A DNA stretch of 64,000 nt from Pseudomonas sp. H9. Its GTDB lineage: Bacteria > Pseudomonadota > Gammaproteobacteria > Pseudomonadales > Pseudomonadaceae. Location of the stretch: positions 1 through 64,000 of the forward strand of contig NZ_SMOK01000023.1 of NCBI RefSeq assembly GCF_004353925.1, in the 5' to 3' direction. Below are positions 48,643 to 57,531 of the stretch, in pieces. The notes below the pieces were generated by a model. The model ran no database searches. It saw nothing but the letters and a program-made list of their open reading frames with translations, and was not told the origin of the DNA. Both the position numbers and the translations under genes were made by a program. The first letter of the stretch is position 1; every line of letters begins with the position of its first letter.

Positions 48643-49296
48643 CTAGGGTCGAATCAAGTGGCCGCTGGCCGCCAGGGGCTGGCCATCCAGTAGAGCACCG
48701 TGTTCACCAAGGCGCAAACGGCCTTCAGCGAACCAGCGCACCGCCAGCGGGTAAATCTGATGTTCCTGGCTGTGAACCCTTTGTGCCAGGCGTTCCGGCG
48801 TGTCATCCAACTCTACCGGTATTACTGCCTGTACGACCAGCGGGCCGCCATCGAGTTCCTCAGTGACGAAGTGCACGCTGCAGCCATGCTCGCGGTCACC
48901 GGCTTCAAGGGCGCGTTGATGGGTGTGCAGGCCTTTGTACTTGGGCAGCAGTGACGGGTGGATATTCAGCAGGCGGCCTTGATAGTGCCGGACAAAGCCG
49001 GCACTCAAGATACGCATGAAGCCCGCCAGCACCACCAGTTGAGGCTGGTAACCGTCGATCAGTTCGACCAGGGCTGCATCGAATGCCTCGCGGCCGTCGA
49101 AAGCCTTGTGGTCGAGCACGGCAGTGTCGATGCCGGCATCACGGGCACGCTGCAAACCGTAGGCATCGGCGCGGTTGGAGATGACCGCGCGGATCCGCAC
49201 CGGGCTATCGCCGGTGCGGGTGCTGTCGATCAAGGCTTGCAGGTTACTGCCGGTGCCAGACAGCAGCACCACGACATCACACGACGTATTCGGCAT
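48643..49296 (-). CDS. purN: Phosphoribosylglycinamide formyltransferase PurN
   Basis: 217 aa from ATG 49296, which overlaps the purM stop by one base (TGATG). Folate-dependent motifs: SGTGSNLQALID (about 13-24), AGFMRILSAGFV (about 86-97), NIHPSLLPKYKGLHTHQRA (about 107-125) and the catalytic Asp in TEELDGGPLVVQ (about 145). Third step of purine synthesis. The longer frame to 49371 runs inside purM and is rejected. Confidence 0.95.
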   Translation of the reverse strand: MPNTSCDVVVLLSGTGSNLQALIDSTRTGDSPVRIRAVISNRADAYGLQRARDAGIDTAVLDHKAFDGREAFDAALVELIDGYQPQLVVLAGFMRILSAGFVRHYQGRLLNIHPSLLPKYKGLHTHQRALEAGDREHGCSVHFVTEELDGGPLVVQAVIPVELDDTPERLAQRVHSQEHQIYPLAVRWFAEGRLRLGEHGALLDGQPLAASGHLIRP

Positions 49297-50354
49297 CAGT
49301 GCGCCTTGACGTTCTTCAGCTCGACCTGGGCAGCGCCTTCGGCAGCAACGCCGATCTGGCCGATGACCCAAGGCTGCTCACCGGAGTCACGCAGGTTCTG
49401 CAGAGCGGCTTCGACCTGGTCCTGAGCAACGCAGATGACCATGCCAACGCCACAGTTCAGCACGCGGTGCATTTCGTGCTCGTCGACGTTGCCTTGCTCT
49501 TGCAGCCAGTCGAAGACCGCCGGGCGCGTCCAGCTGGCGACGTCAACCACAGCCTGGGCGCCTTTGGGCAGCACGCGTGGGATGTTGTCGAGCAAGCCGC
49601 CACCGGTGATGTGGGCCATGGCTTTGACTGCGCCGGTGTCTTTGATCAGCTTGAGCAGTGGCTTGACGTAGATGCGGGTCGGGGCCATCAGCAGTTCGGT
49701 CAGCGGCTTGCCGTCGAGCTGGATGTTTTCGATGTCGGCACCGGCTACTTCGATGATCTTGCGGATCAGCGAGTAACCATTGGAGTGCGGACCGGAAGAC
49801 GGCAGGGCGATCAGCGCGTCGCCAGTGGCTACTTTGGAGCCGTCGATGATTTCGGCTTTTTCCACTACGCCGACGCAGAAGCCGGCCAGGTCGTAGTCTT
49901 CGCCTTCGTACATGCCAGGCATTTCAGCGGTTTCGCCACCAACCAGGGAGCAGCCTGCCAGTTCGCAGCCAGCGCCGATGCCGGTCACCACGGTAGCGGC
50001 AACGTCAACGTTGAGCTTGCCGGTGGCGTAGTAGTCGAGGAAGAACAGCGGCTCGGCACCGCACACTACCAAGTCGTTGACGCACATGGCGACCAGGTCC
50101 TGGCCGATGCTGTCGTGCTTGTTCAAGTTCAGCGCCAGGCGCAGTTTGGTGCCCACACCGTCGGTGCCGGAAACCAGGACCGGTTGCTTGTAGCCGGCCG
50201 GGATTTCACAGAGGGCGCCAAAACCGCCCAGGCCGCCCATGACTTCCGGGCGCGCCGTGCGCTTGGCAACGCCTTTGATGCGTTCGACCAATGCTTCACC
50301 GGCGTCGATGTCTACACCGGCGTCCTTGTAGCTCAGGGAGGGTTGCTTGCTCAT
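49296..50354 (-). CDS. purM: Phosphoribosylformylglycinamidine cyclo-ligase PurM
   Basis: 352 aa from ATG 50354 (MSKQPSLSYKDAG). AIR synthase with VSGTDGVGTKLRLAL (about 64-78), the ATP-binding DLVAMCVNDLVVCGAEPLFFLDY, GGETAEMPGMY and HITGGGLLDNIPRVLP. Fifth step of purine biosynthesis. Longer starts to 50411 lack a ribosome site; AAAGGCC is seen 8 nt upstream of this ATG. Confidence 0.96.
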   Translation of the reverse strand: MSKQPSLSYKDAGVDIDAGEALVERIKGVAKRTARPEVMGGLGGFGALCEIPAGYKQPVLVSGTDGVGTKLRLALNLNKHDSIGQDLVAMCVNDLVVCGAEPLFFLDYYATGKLNVDVAATVVTGIGAGCELAGCSLVGGETAEMPGMYEGEDYDLAGFCVGVVEKAEIIDGSKVATGDALIALPSSGPHSNGYSLIRKIIEVAGADIENIQLDGKPLTELLMAPTRIYVKPLLKLIKDTGAVKAMAHITGGGLLDNIPRVLPKGAQAVVDVASWTRPAVFDWLQEQGNVDEHEMHRVLNCGVGMVICVAQDQVEAALQNLRDSGEQPWVIGQIGVAAEGAAQVELKNVKAH

Positions 50355-50697
50355 GATCCAGGCCTTTAAGAGGGAGGGATTCAGGGGAATCGACCGCGAT
50401 CTGCCAGGCAAGGCGGAGCATTTCCGGCTGCCTGACCGTCACCGGTCTGCGAAGGCGCGCGATTTTATCAGGGTTGCCCGGTAGCGGCCATCCTCAGGCC
50501 GACGGGCAGGGGCCTGTTCGGCTAAAAAAATAACCTTTAATGGTGTCTGACTGGTTGCCGGGGCATAGGCTGTATAAGGTATAGCAAAGGCGATGAGGTG
50601 AAATTGGCCGGGCAGGCTGAATGTTTTGCACGGTGCTGCGGTCATACCAACCACTGTTGAAAGCATCGCTTCTTTATTATCAGGACAGGAATCCTAC
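50355..50697. other. Divergent intergenic region purM / DUF2066
   Basis: 343 bp with no gene on either strand. It must hold the purM and DUF2066 promoters, but I find no confident -10/-35 pair, operator or repeat; an AT-rich stretch (CTAAAAAAATAACC, near 50520) on the purM side is the likeliest promoter zone. Confidence 0.4.
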
Positions 50698-51756
50698 ATG
50701 CGTTTGCGTCATTACCTGGCCGTTGGCTGTCTTGCCTTGTTTGGCCTGTCGGCTCAGGCCGAAACCGTTTCCGGTCTCTATCAAGTTCGCGAACCGGTCG
50801 ATGGCCAAGGCACCGAAGCCCGTGCTCAGGCCACCGGCAAAGCCCTTGAAACCCTCGTGCTGCGCCTGACCGGTGACCCCAAGGCGGCGCAGAGCCCGGC
50901 CCTGGCAAGCTTGCGCAAGGACCCACAACAAATCATCAGCCAGTTCGGTTTCGAGGCCGGCCCCCCGGAAACCGTGCTGGTGGACTTTGACCCGGGCAGC
51001 ACTGAGCGCGCGCTTCGTCAGGCCGGCCTGGCACTGTGGGGCAACAACCGGCCTTCGATCCTCGGCTGGTGGTTGAACGACAGCACCGAGGGCTCAAGTC
51101 TGGTGGGGGACGGCCAAAACAGTGCCACGCCCTTGCGTCGTGCCGCGCAGCACCGAGGCCTGCCGTTGCGTCTGCCATTGGCCGATCTCAACGAACAACT
51201 GGTTGCCACTGCAAAAAATCTGGAAGGGGCAGACCCTGCGCCGTTGCGTGATGCCTCGGAACGTTATGGTGCAGATGCCTTGTTGGCGGTGCACGCCAGC
51301 GAGGCTGATGGCAAATGGCAGGGCACCTGGCGCTTGTGGTTGGGTGAGCAGCGTGAGCAGGGCAAGGTCGAAGCGGCCGATCAGGCTGCATTGGCCGATG
51401 CGGTGATGCTGGCGGTCAGTGCTCGCCTGGCGCCTCGCTTCGTGGCGCGCCCCGGTGCCAGCAGTGTCATGCAGGTCCAGGTGCAGGGTATGACCTTGGC
51501 GCGTTATGCCGAGTTGGGCCGGGTGCTGGAGCCGTATGGTGGGCGCCTCAACCAAGTGACTGGCGATACCTTGATCTATCAGGTGACGGGTAACAGCGAT
51601 CAGCTACGCGCCCAATTAGGCCTGGCTAAGCTGCAAGAGCTACCCGCCGAGGCGCCGGTATCGCAACCGGCGCAACCGGCGGCTGATCCGGCTAGCCCGG
51701 TCGCGACCCAGGCAGCTGTAGCCCAACCGTTCAATGGCCTGCGTTTTCGTTGGTAA
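50698..51756 (+). CDS. DUF2066 protein
   Basis: 352 aa from ATG 50698. Signal peptide MRLRHYLAVGCLALFGLSAQA. The family hallmark is the N-terminal VSGLYQVREPVDGQG and LVLRLTGDPKA region followed by PPETVLVDFDPGSTERALRQAGLALWGNNRPSILGWW-type sequence. The C-terminal 50 residues are Pro/Ala-rich and low-complexity. Periplasmic, function unknown. The AI-2E family transporter starts 25 bp later, so they may be co-transcribed. Confidence 0.85.
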   Translation: MRLRHYLAVGCLALFGLSAQAETVSGLYQVREPVDGQGTEARAQATGKALETLVLRLTGDPKAAQSPALASLRKDPQQIISQFGFEAGPPETVLVDFDPGSTERALRQAGLALWGNNRPSILGWWLNDSTEGSSLVGDGQNSATPLRRAAQHRGLPLRLPLADLNEQLVATAKNLEGADPAPLRDASERYGADALLAVHASEADGKWQGTWRLWLGEQREQGKVEAADQAALADAVMLAVSARLAPRFVARPGASSVMQVQVQGMTLARYAELGRVLEPYGGRLNQVTGDTLIYQVTGNSDQLRAQLGLAKLQELPAEAPVSQPAQPAADPASPVATQAAVAQPFNGLRFRW

Positions 51757-51781
51757 TGTCTGACCAGGCCTGGAGCCGTTC

Positions 51782-52855
51782 ATGATTGATATGCGTCGCT
51801 GGGTATGGCCCGGCGTAATCGTGCTGTGCGCTGTATTGCTGTACTGGCTGCACCCGATCCTCTCGCCGTTCCTGGTGGGGATTCTCTTGGCTTACCTCGC
51901 CGACCCGCTGGTGGATCGCCTGGAACGTACCGGCATGTCCCGTACCTGGGGTGTGGTGGTGGTATTCACCCTGTTTACCTTACTGCTGACTTTGCTGTTG
52001 CTGGTGTTGGTGCCGATGCTCGCCAAGCAGCTGGTACGCCTCTACGAGCTGGCACCGCAAATGCTCGACTGGCTCCAGCACGATGCCTTGCCATGGCTGC
52101 AGACCCGCTTCGGGCTGGCTGAGGGCTTCTGGAAGTTCGACAAGATCAAGGCGGCCATCAGTGGTCATATGGGCCAGACTACCGACATTGTCGGGGTGAT
52201 CCTGTCTCAGGCGACGGCGTCGGGGTTGGCCCTGTTGGGTTGGTTGGCCAATCTGGTGCTGATCCCGGTGGTGAGTTTTTACCTGCTGCGCGATTGGGAT
52301 TTGATGATGGCCAAGCTCCGTAGCCTGCTGCCGCGCCAGCGCGAGGAGCGGGTAGTGGCATTGGCAGGCGAGTGCCATGAAGTGCTCGGTGCCTTCGTCC
52401 GTGGCCAGTTGATGGTGATGCTGGCGCTGGGTGTGATCTATGCCTCCGGCTTGATGCTGGTCGGCCTTGAACTTGGCTTGCTGATCGGCCTGCTGGCCGG
52501 GCTGGCGGCCATCGTGCCGTATATGGGCTTCATTATTGGTATTGGCGCGGCGATGATTGCCGGGTTGTTCCAGTTCGGCGGCGACCTGTACCCACTGCTG
52601 GGCATCATGGCAGTGTTCATGGTCGGGCAGGCGCTGGAGGGGATGGTGCTGACGCCGTTACTGGTAGGTGATCGCATTGGCTTGCATCCGGTAGCGGTGA
52701 TTTTTGCCATTCTTGCCGGTGGTGAATTGTTCGGATTTACCGGCGTTTTGCTGGCGCTGCCAGTGGCGGCGGTGATCATGGTGCTGCTGCGTCACGTCCA
52801 TGACCTCTATAAAGAGTCGGACATGTACGGTGGTGAGATTGACCCGGACCTGTAA
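51782..52855 (+). CDS. AI-2E/PerM-family membrane transporter
   Basis: 357 aa with about seven TM segments (about 7-28, 31-47, 58-80, 150-175, 205-232, 238-262, 300-335). Motifs LYWLHPILSPFLVGILLAYLADPLVDRLE near the N-terminus and the C-terminal QALEGMVLTPLLVGDRIGLHPVAVIFAIL block define the family. Members include the AI-2 exporter TqsA and PerM; substrate here unknown. It precedes hda, an order kept in many pseudomonads. Confidence 0.88.
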   Translation: MIDMRRWVWPGVIVLCAVLLYWLHPILSPFLVGILLAYLADPLVDRLERTGMSRTWGVVVVFTLFTLLLTLLLLVLVPMLAKQLVRLYELAPQMLDWLQHDALPWLQTRFGLAEGFWKFDKIKAAISGHMGQTTDIVGVILSQATASGLALLGWLANLVLIPVVSFYLLRDWDLMMAKLRSLLPRQREERVVALAGECHEVLGAFVRGQLMVMLALGVIYASGLMLVGLELGLLIGLLAGLAAIVPYMGFIIGIGAAMIAGLFQFGGDLYPLLGIMAVFMVGQALEGMVLTPLLVGDRIGLHPVAVIFAILAGGELFGFTGVLLALPVAAVIMVLLRHVHDLYKESDMYGGEIDPDL

Positions 52856-53012
52856 CTTAATAGCCAATGGCTTTCATCGATTGCCAGGCACCGATGCAAG
52901 CCTTTGATTTTACTTGTGGTCCACGCTGATTGTGCGCGTGGCGCCACGGGTATAAACTTTGCAGACTTTTCACAAAAGGCCCTTTGCGGTTCCCCGGGAC
53001 TGCCCAGCCAGC

Positions 53013-53717
53013 ATGAAACCGATCCAGTTGCCCTTGGGTGTGCGTCTGCGTGACGACGCCACCTTCATCAACTACTACCCGGGTGCCAACGCCGCCGCAT
53101 TGGGCTACGTCGAGCGCCTCTGCGAAGCCGACGCCGGCTGGACCGAAAGCCTGATCTACCTCTGGGGCAAGCAGGGCGTCGGGCGTACCCACCTGTTGCA
53201 AGCCGCCTGCCTGCGCTTTGAGCAACTGGGCGAACCCGCCGTCTACCTACCGCTGGCGCAACTGCTTGATCGGGGTGTCGAACTGCTCGACAACCTGGAG
53301 CAGTACGAACTGGTGTGCCTCGATGATCTGCATGTCATTGCCGGCAAGCCCGAGTGGGAAGAGGCGATGTTCCACCTCTTCAACCGCCTGCGTGACAGTG
53401 GCCGTCGCCTGTTGCTGGCGGCGTCCAGCTCGCCACGTGAATTGCCGATCAAGCTCGCCGACCTCAAGTCGCGCCTGACCCTGGCGCTGATTTTCCAGAT
53501 GCGTGCGCTGTCTGACGAAGACAAGCTGCGTGCCCTGCAACTGCGTGCTTCCCGCCGTGGCCTGCACCTGACAGACGAAGTCGGGCATTTCATTCTGACT
53601 CGCGGCACGCGCAGCATGAGCGCATTGTTCGACCTGCTCGAACGTCTCGATCAGGCCTCTTTGCAGGCTCAGCGCAAGCTGACAATCCCGTTTTTGAAAG
53701 AAACTTTAGGCTGGTAA
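53013..53717 (+). CDS. hda: DnaA regulatory inactivator Hda
   Basis: 234 aa from ATG 53013 (MKPIQLPLGVRLRDDATF). The QLPLGV peptide at the N-terminus is the beta-clamp-binding motif. AAA+ core with Walker A GKQGVGRTHLL (Arg in place of Lys, usual for Hda), Walker B VCLDDLHVIAG, sensor I and the arginine-finger LKSRLTLAL. With the sliding clamp it stimulates DnaA-ATP hydrolysis after initiation. The 157-bp gap upstream shows no terminator. Confidence 0.93.
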   Translation: MKPIQLPLGVRLRDDATFINYYPGANAAALGYVERLCEADAGWTESLIYLWGKQGVGRTHLLQAACLRFEQLGEPAVYLPLAQLLDRGVELLDNLEQYELVCLDDLHVIAGKPEWEEAMFHLFNRLRDSGRRLLLAASSSPRELPIKLADLKSRLTLALIFQMRALSDEDKLRALQLRASRRGLHLTDEVGHFILTRGTRSMSALFDLLERLDQASLQAQRKLTIPFLKETLGW

Positions 53718-53832
53718 GGCAGGGGCTAGAGCCTCGGCACATAAAAGTCACATTTTTTTCGATTGAATTTGCAAATCGATGCGATAGAAGGCATAGTCTC
53801 GACTTCTTTAAATCCAAGACACGGTCGTGCCC

Positions 53833-54465
53833 ATGCTAAATCGCTTCGCACCCCTCGTGCCCCTCGCACTTGTGACCCTGCTTTTTGGCTGCGCGGCCCA
53901 AAGCCCTGTTTCGCAGCAGCAGGATCAACAATCGGTTATCTCTCAAGTTTCGGCCAAGCCCTCCACCTCGCTGGTGTTCGAGGAAGAAATGGCCACTGAA
54001 GAAGACCTGCAAGATTTCGCCAGCAGCAAGCCTTACCAACTGCCAGCCCTGGCTGACAACATTCTCGAGCGTGGCATGTCGCTGATCGGTACCCGTTACC
54101 GTTTTGGCGGTACCTCCGAGAACACCGGCTTTGATTGCAGCGGCTTCATCGGCTACCTGTTCCGCGAAGAGGCCGGCCTGAACCTGCCGCGCTCCACCCG
54201 CGAAATGATCAACGTGAAAGCCCCGCTGGTTGCTCGCAACAACCTCAAGCCGGGTGACCTGCTGTTCTTCAGCACCAATGGTCGCGGCCGTGTTAGCCAC
54301 GCCGGGATCTACCTGGGTGACGATCAGTTCATTCATTCCAGCAGCCGCCGCAGCGGTGGTGTGCGCATCGACAAGCTCGGTGATCGCTACTGGAGCAAGA
54401 CCTTTATCGAAGCCAAGCGTGCACTGGCCATGGCACCCACCGCGACGACTATTTCGCGCAACTGA
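53833..54465 (+). CDS. NlpC/P60 lipoprotein peptidase (1)
   Basis: 210 aa from ATG 53833; a GTG two codons earlier (53827) is possible. Lipobox LLFGC (Cys about 17). The NlpC/P60 domain starts near 85: Cys nucleophile in NTGFDCSGFIGY, His in RVSHAGIYLGDDQF and a third residue in HSSSRRSGGV. A cell-wall D,L-endopeptidase-like enzyme anchored to the outer membrane. Paralogue of the next gene (about 60% similar over the domain by eye). Confidence 0.9.
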   Translation: MLNRFAPLVPLALVTLLFGCAAQSPVSQQQDQQSVISQVSAKPSTSLVFEEEMATEEDLQDFASSKPYQLPALADNILERGMSLIGTRYRFGGTSENTGFDCSGFIGYLFREEAGLNLPRSTREMINVKAPLVARNNLKPGDLLFFSTNGRGRVSHAGIYLGDDQFIHSSSRRSGGVRIDKLGDRYWSKTFIEAKRALAMAPTATTISRN

Positions 54466-54482
54466 TCCCTGGCCCTGCAATA

Positions 54483-54515
54483 TCACGGCGACGTCGCTTA
54501 AAAGCACGTCGCCGT
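54483..54515 (+). terminator. Strong stem-loop between the two NlpC/P60 genes
   Basis: CACGGCGACGT and ACGTCGCCGTG, an 11-bp perfect stem with an 11-nt loop, but only CGTGTTT after it, so Rho-independent termination is uncertain. Confidence 0.6.
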
Positions 54516-54600
54516 GCGTGTTTACAGAAAGCGTCTAATCTAAATTCTCAACTATTTCCGGCCCTCACCGCCGGACGGCTTCAGACAGGATGTTCTGACC

Positions 54601-55134
54601 ATGGCGATGAAGGCGCGCTTCGCTCTACTTTCCTTGCTGGCACTGCTCGGTGCCTGCTCCAGTCATGCTCCGACGCCACCCAAAGTGGTCGAGCCGGTGG
54701 TCATGGCGCCGCAAGTTTATTTCTCTCCCGTTGCTGAAGATGTGCTGTTCCAGGCCCTGGGCTTGGTGGGCACGCCGTATCGTTGGGGTGGTAACACGCC
54801 CGACGCAGGCTTCGATTGCAGTGGCTTGATCGGTTATGTCTACCGTGACTCTGCGGGTATTTCGCTGCCGCGTACGACCCGTGAAATGATTGGCATGCGT
54901 GCGCCGAATGTCGATCGCAATGCGTTGCAGTCGGGTGATCTGGTGTTCTTTGCCACCAATGGTGGTTCACAGGTGAGTCATGCCGGGATCTACGTTGGCG
55001 AAGGCCGCTTCGTGCATGCCCCGTCTGCCGGCGGTACCGTACGTCTGGATTATCTGTCCAATAGTTACTGGAACAAGGCCTACCTTAACGCCAAGCGCGT
55101 ATTGGCTACGACTCAGCTGGCTCGCAATCCCTGA
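54601..55134 (+). CDS. NlpC/P60 lipoprotein peptidase (2)
   Basis: 177 aa. Lipobox LLGAC (Cys about 19). Cys nucleophile in DAGFDCSGLIGYVY, His in QVSHAGIYVGEGRF, third residue in HAPSAGGTV. Shorter linker than the upstream paralogue. Probably arose by tandem duplication. Spr/MepS-like enzymes cut peptide cross-links in peptidoglycan. Followed by a single REP unit. Confidence 0.9.
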   Translation: MAMKARFALLSLLALLGACSSHAPTPPKVVEPVVMAPQVYFSPVAEDVLFQALGLVGTPYRWGGNTPDAGFDCSGLIGYVYRDSAGISLPRTTREMIGMRAPNVDRNALQSGDLVFFATNGGSQVSHAGIYVGEGRFVHAPSAGGTVRLDYLSNSYWNKAYLNAKRVLATTQLARNP

Positions 55135-55142
55135 TTTGAATT

Positions 55143-55168
55143 AATCGCGGGGCAAGCCCGCTCCCACC
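55143..55168. repeat. Single REP unit
   Basis: AATCGCGGGGCAAGCCCGCTCCCACC, unpaired, 9 bp after the NlpC/P60 stop and about 80 bp before the riboswitch. Confidence 0.85.
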
Positions 55169-55250
55169 GGGCCTGCCTTGCCATTGATTCAGGCCGGTGC
55201 TGCGCCTTTCATTGACGCTCCGGGTGCAACCCTCTAACCTTCGCGACTTG

Positions 55251-55450
55251 TTTCAGGTGCTCTGTAGGCTGCGGTCTGGCAGGGTGAAACAGGGAAGCCG
55301 GTGGGTGCGCGATTGCGTACGAGTCCGGCGCTGCCCCCGCAACGGTAGGTGAGTCAAGGCCGCGCACGGCCACTGGGTGATCACACCCGGGAAGGCGCGC
55401 GACCCTGGGTGTTCATGGCCCCGCTCACAAGCCCGGAGACCGGCCTGTAA
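55251..55450 (+). promoter_or_regulatory. Cobalamin riboswitch (B12 element)
   Basis: All landmarks of the B12 aptamer are in order: CAGGTGC near 55254, GGGAAGCCGGTG, AGTCCGGCGCTGCCCCCGCAACGG-like J6/3 box (55322 on), GCCACTGGGTG (B12 box, about 55368), GGGAAGG and the closing AGCCCGGAGACCGGCC (about 55430-55445). It precedes cobO by about 180 nt and should repress the operon when adenosylcobalamin is plentiful. No T-run terminator follows, so control is probably translational or Rho-dependent. Confidence 0.95.
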
Positions 55451-55627
55451 CAGCCAACGGCATCACGGAGGGTGATGCGCGTATCCTTCGGCTCATGCCG
55501 CAGCCTTGCGCGTTTCTCCGTCTGCCATATCCATTCATCTATCACCTTCTGTTTGCTGCGAACGCTGTACAGCCCTGTGCTGCAAGGCCCGTTGCGAACC
55601 GATTGATAGTGCTATGCGGAGACTCCG

Positions 55628-56239
55628 ATGACTGAATCCACCGAGCGCGACGAACGCCACCTGGCGCGTATGCAACGCAAGAAGGCGGTAATCGACGAGC
55701 GAATTGCCAACGCCCCCAACGAATGCGGTTTGCTGCTGGTGCTCAGCGGCAATGGCAAAGGCAAAAGCAGCTCGGCGTTCGGCATGCTGGCGCGGGCCAT
55801 GGGCCACGGTATGCAGTGCGGCGTGGTGCAATTCATCAAGGGCCGTAACAGCACCGGCGAAGAGTTGTTCTTCCGGCGCTTCCCTGATCAGGTGCGTTAC
55901 CACGTGATGGGCGAGGGCTTCACCTGGGAAACCCAGGACCGCCAGCGCGACATCGCCGCTGCCGAAGCCGCTTGGGCGGTATCGCGCCAATTGCTGCAGG
56001 ATCCAGCCATCACTTTTGTGGTGCTCGATGAGCTGAACATTGCCCTCAAGCATGGCTATCTGGATCTGGAACAGGTGCTCAGCGACCTGCAGGCCCGCCC
56101 GCCGATGCAACACGTGATCGTCACCGGCCGCGGCGCCAAGGACGAGATGATCGAACTGGCCGACACCGTGACTGAGATGGGCATGATCAAGCATGCCTTC
56201 CAGGCGGGTATCCGCGCCCAGAAGGGCGTTGAGCTATGA
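55628..56239 (+). CDS. cobO: Cob(I)yrinic acid a,c-diamide adenosyltransferase
   Basis: 203 aa. P-loop NGKGKSSSAFGMLARAMGHG (about 41-60), ERDERHLARMQRKKAVIDERI lid and TFVVLDELNIALKHGYLDLE (about 122-141) are the CobO/BtuR signature. Adds the 5'-deoxyadenosyl group to cobalt of the corrinoid. First gene after the B12 riboswitch; GGAGACTCCG before the ATG. Overlaps cobB by 4 nt. Confidence 0.95.
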   Translation: MTESTERDERHLARMQRKKAVIDERIANAPNECGLLLVLSGNGKGKSSSAFGMLARAMGHGMQCGVVQFIKGRNSTGEELFFRRFPDQVRYHVMGEGFTWETQDRQRDIAAAEAAWAVSRQLLQDPAITFVVLDELNIALKHGYLDLEQVLSDLQARPPMQHVIVTGRGAKDEMIELADTVTEMGMIKHAFQAGIRAQKGVEL

Positions 56240-57531
56240 GTGACACGCGTCACTGCCCGGCGGTGCTGATCGCAGCCCCGGCGTCGGGGCAGGGCAAGAC
56301 CACCGTAACCGCCGCCCTTGCACGCCTGCACCGCAATCTTGGGCGCAAGGTACGGGTATTCAAATGCGGCCCGGACTTTCTTGACCCGATGATTCTTGAG
56401 CGAGCCAGCGGCGCCCCGGTGTACCAGCTCGATTTGTGGATGGTCGGTGAACAGGAAAGCCGACGGCTGCTCTGGGAAGCGGCGGGTGAAGCGGATCTGA
56501 TTCTGATCGAAGGCGTCATGGGCCTGTTCGACGGTACGCCGTCGAGCGCAGACCTGGCCCGGCATTTTGCCGTACCGGTGCTGGCGGTGATTGATGGCAC
56601 TGCCATGGCGCAGACCTTTGGTGCTTTGGCTTTGGGTCTAGCGCGTTATCAAGCGGACCTGCCGTTTGCCGGCGTGCTGGCCAACCGGGTCGGCACCCTG
56701 CGGCACGCCCAGTTGCTCGAAGGTAGCCTCACCGAAGGGCTGCGCTGGTACGGCGGCCTGTCCCGGGAAACCGGTATCGAGTTGCCAAGCCGCCACCTGG
56801 GCCTGGTTCAGGCTAGCGAGCTGAATGATCTGGATGTCCGTCTGGACGCCGCTGCCGCAGCGCTGGCTGCGAGCTGTGAGTCGTCATTGCCGCCGGCCGT
56901 GGCCTTTGCTGCGCCGACGCCACAGCTGATCGAACCCTTGCTTGAGGGCGTATCCATCGCCGTGGCCCGGGATGAAGCCTTTGCCTTTACCTATGGCGCC
57001 AACCTCGACCTGTTGCGTGCCATGGGCGCTGAGCTGAAATTCTTTTCACCGCTGCATGACCGCACGCTGCCGCAGGCCGATAGCCTCTACTTGCCGGGCG
57101 GTTATCCAGAGCTGCACCACCAGGTGTTGGCAGCCAATACGTCGATGCTGGCGGCGATTCGCGACCACCATCAGGCAGGCAAACCATTGCTGGCCGAGTG
57201 TGGTGGCATGCTCTACCTGTTGGAAGCCTTGACCGATGTCAGCGGAACGCGCGCCGAGTTGCTGGGCTTGCTGGCGGGCGAGGCGGTGATGCAGAAGCGT
57301 TTGGCCGCCCTGGCGTTGCAAGCGGTGGAGTTGCCGGAGGGCGTGTTGCGCGGGCACACCTATCACCACTCGCTGACTACCACCTCGCTGGAGCCGATTG
57401 CCCGCGGGCATAGCCCCAATGGCGGGCGCGGTGCCGAGGCAGTCTACCGGCAAGGTCGTTTGACCGCGTCTTACGTGCATTTCTACTTCGCCTCAAACCC
57501 ACACGCGGCGGCGGCGCTGTTAGCCCCATGA
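56236..57531 (+). CDS. cobB: Cobyrinic acid a,c-diamide synthase
   Basis: 431 aa. N-terminal ATP-binding domain with P-loop ASGQGKTTVTAALARLHRN (about 15-33) and CGPDFLDP. C-terminal class I glutamine amidotransferase domain with Cys in LAECGGMLYLLEAL (about 320) and His in RGHTYHHS. Amidates the a and c side chains of cobyrinic acid. Placed second here, though its product is used by cobO. Confidence 0.94.
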   Translation: MSDTRHCPAVLIAAPASGQGKTTVTAALARLHRNLGRKVRVFKCGPDFLDPMILERASGAPVYQLDLWMVGEQESRRLLWEAAGEADLILIEGVMGLFDGTPSSADLARHFAVPVLAVIDGTAMAQTFGALALGLARYQADLPFAGVLANRVGTLRHAQLLEGSLTEGLRWYGGLSRETGIELPSRHLGLVQASELNDLDVRLDAAAAALAASCESSLPPAVAFAAPTPQLIEPLLEGVSIAVARDEAFAFTYGANLDLLRAMGAELKFFSPLHDRTLPQADSLYLPGGYPELHHQVLAANTSMLAAIRDHHQAGKPLLAECGGMLYLLEALTDVSGTRAELLGLLAGEAVMQKRLAALALQAVELPEGVLRGHTYHHSLTTTSLEPIARGHSPNGGRGAEAVYRQGRLTASYVHFYFASNPHAAAALLAP

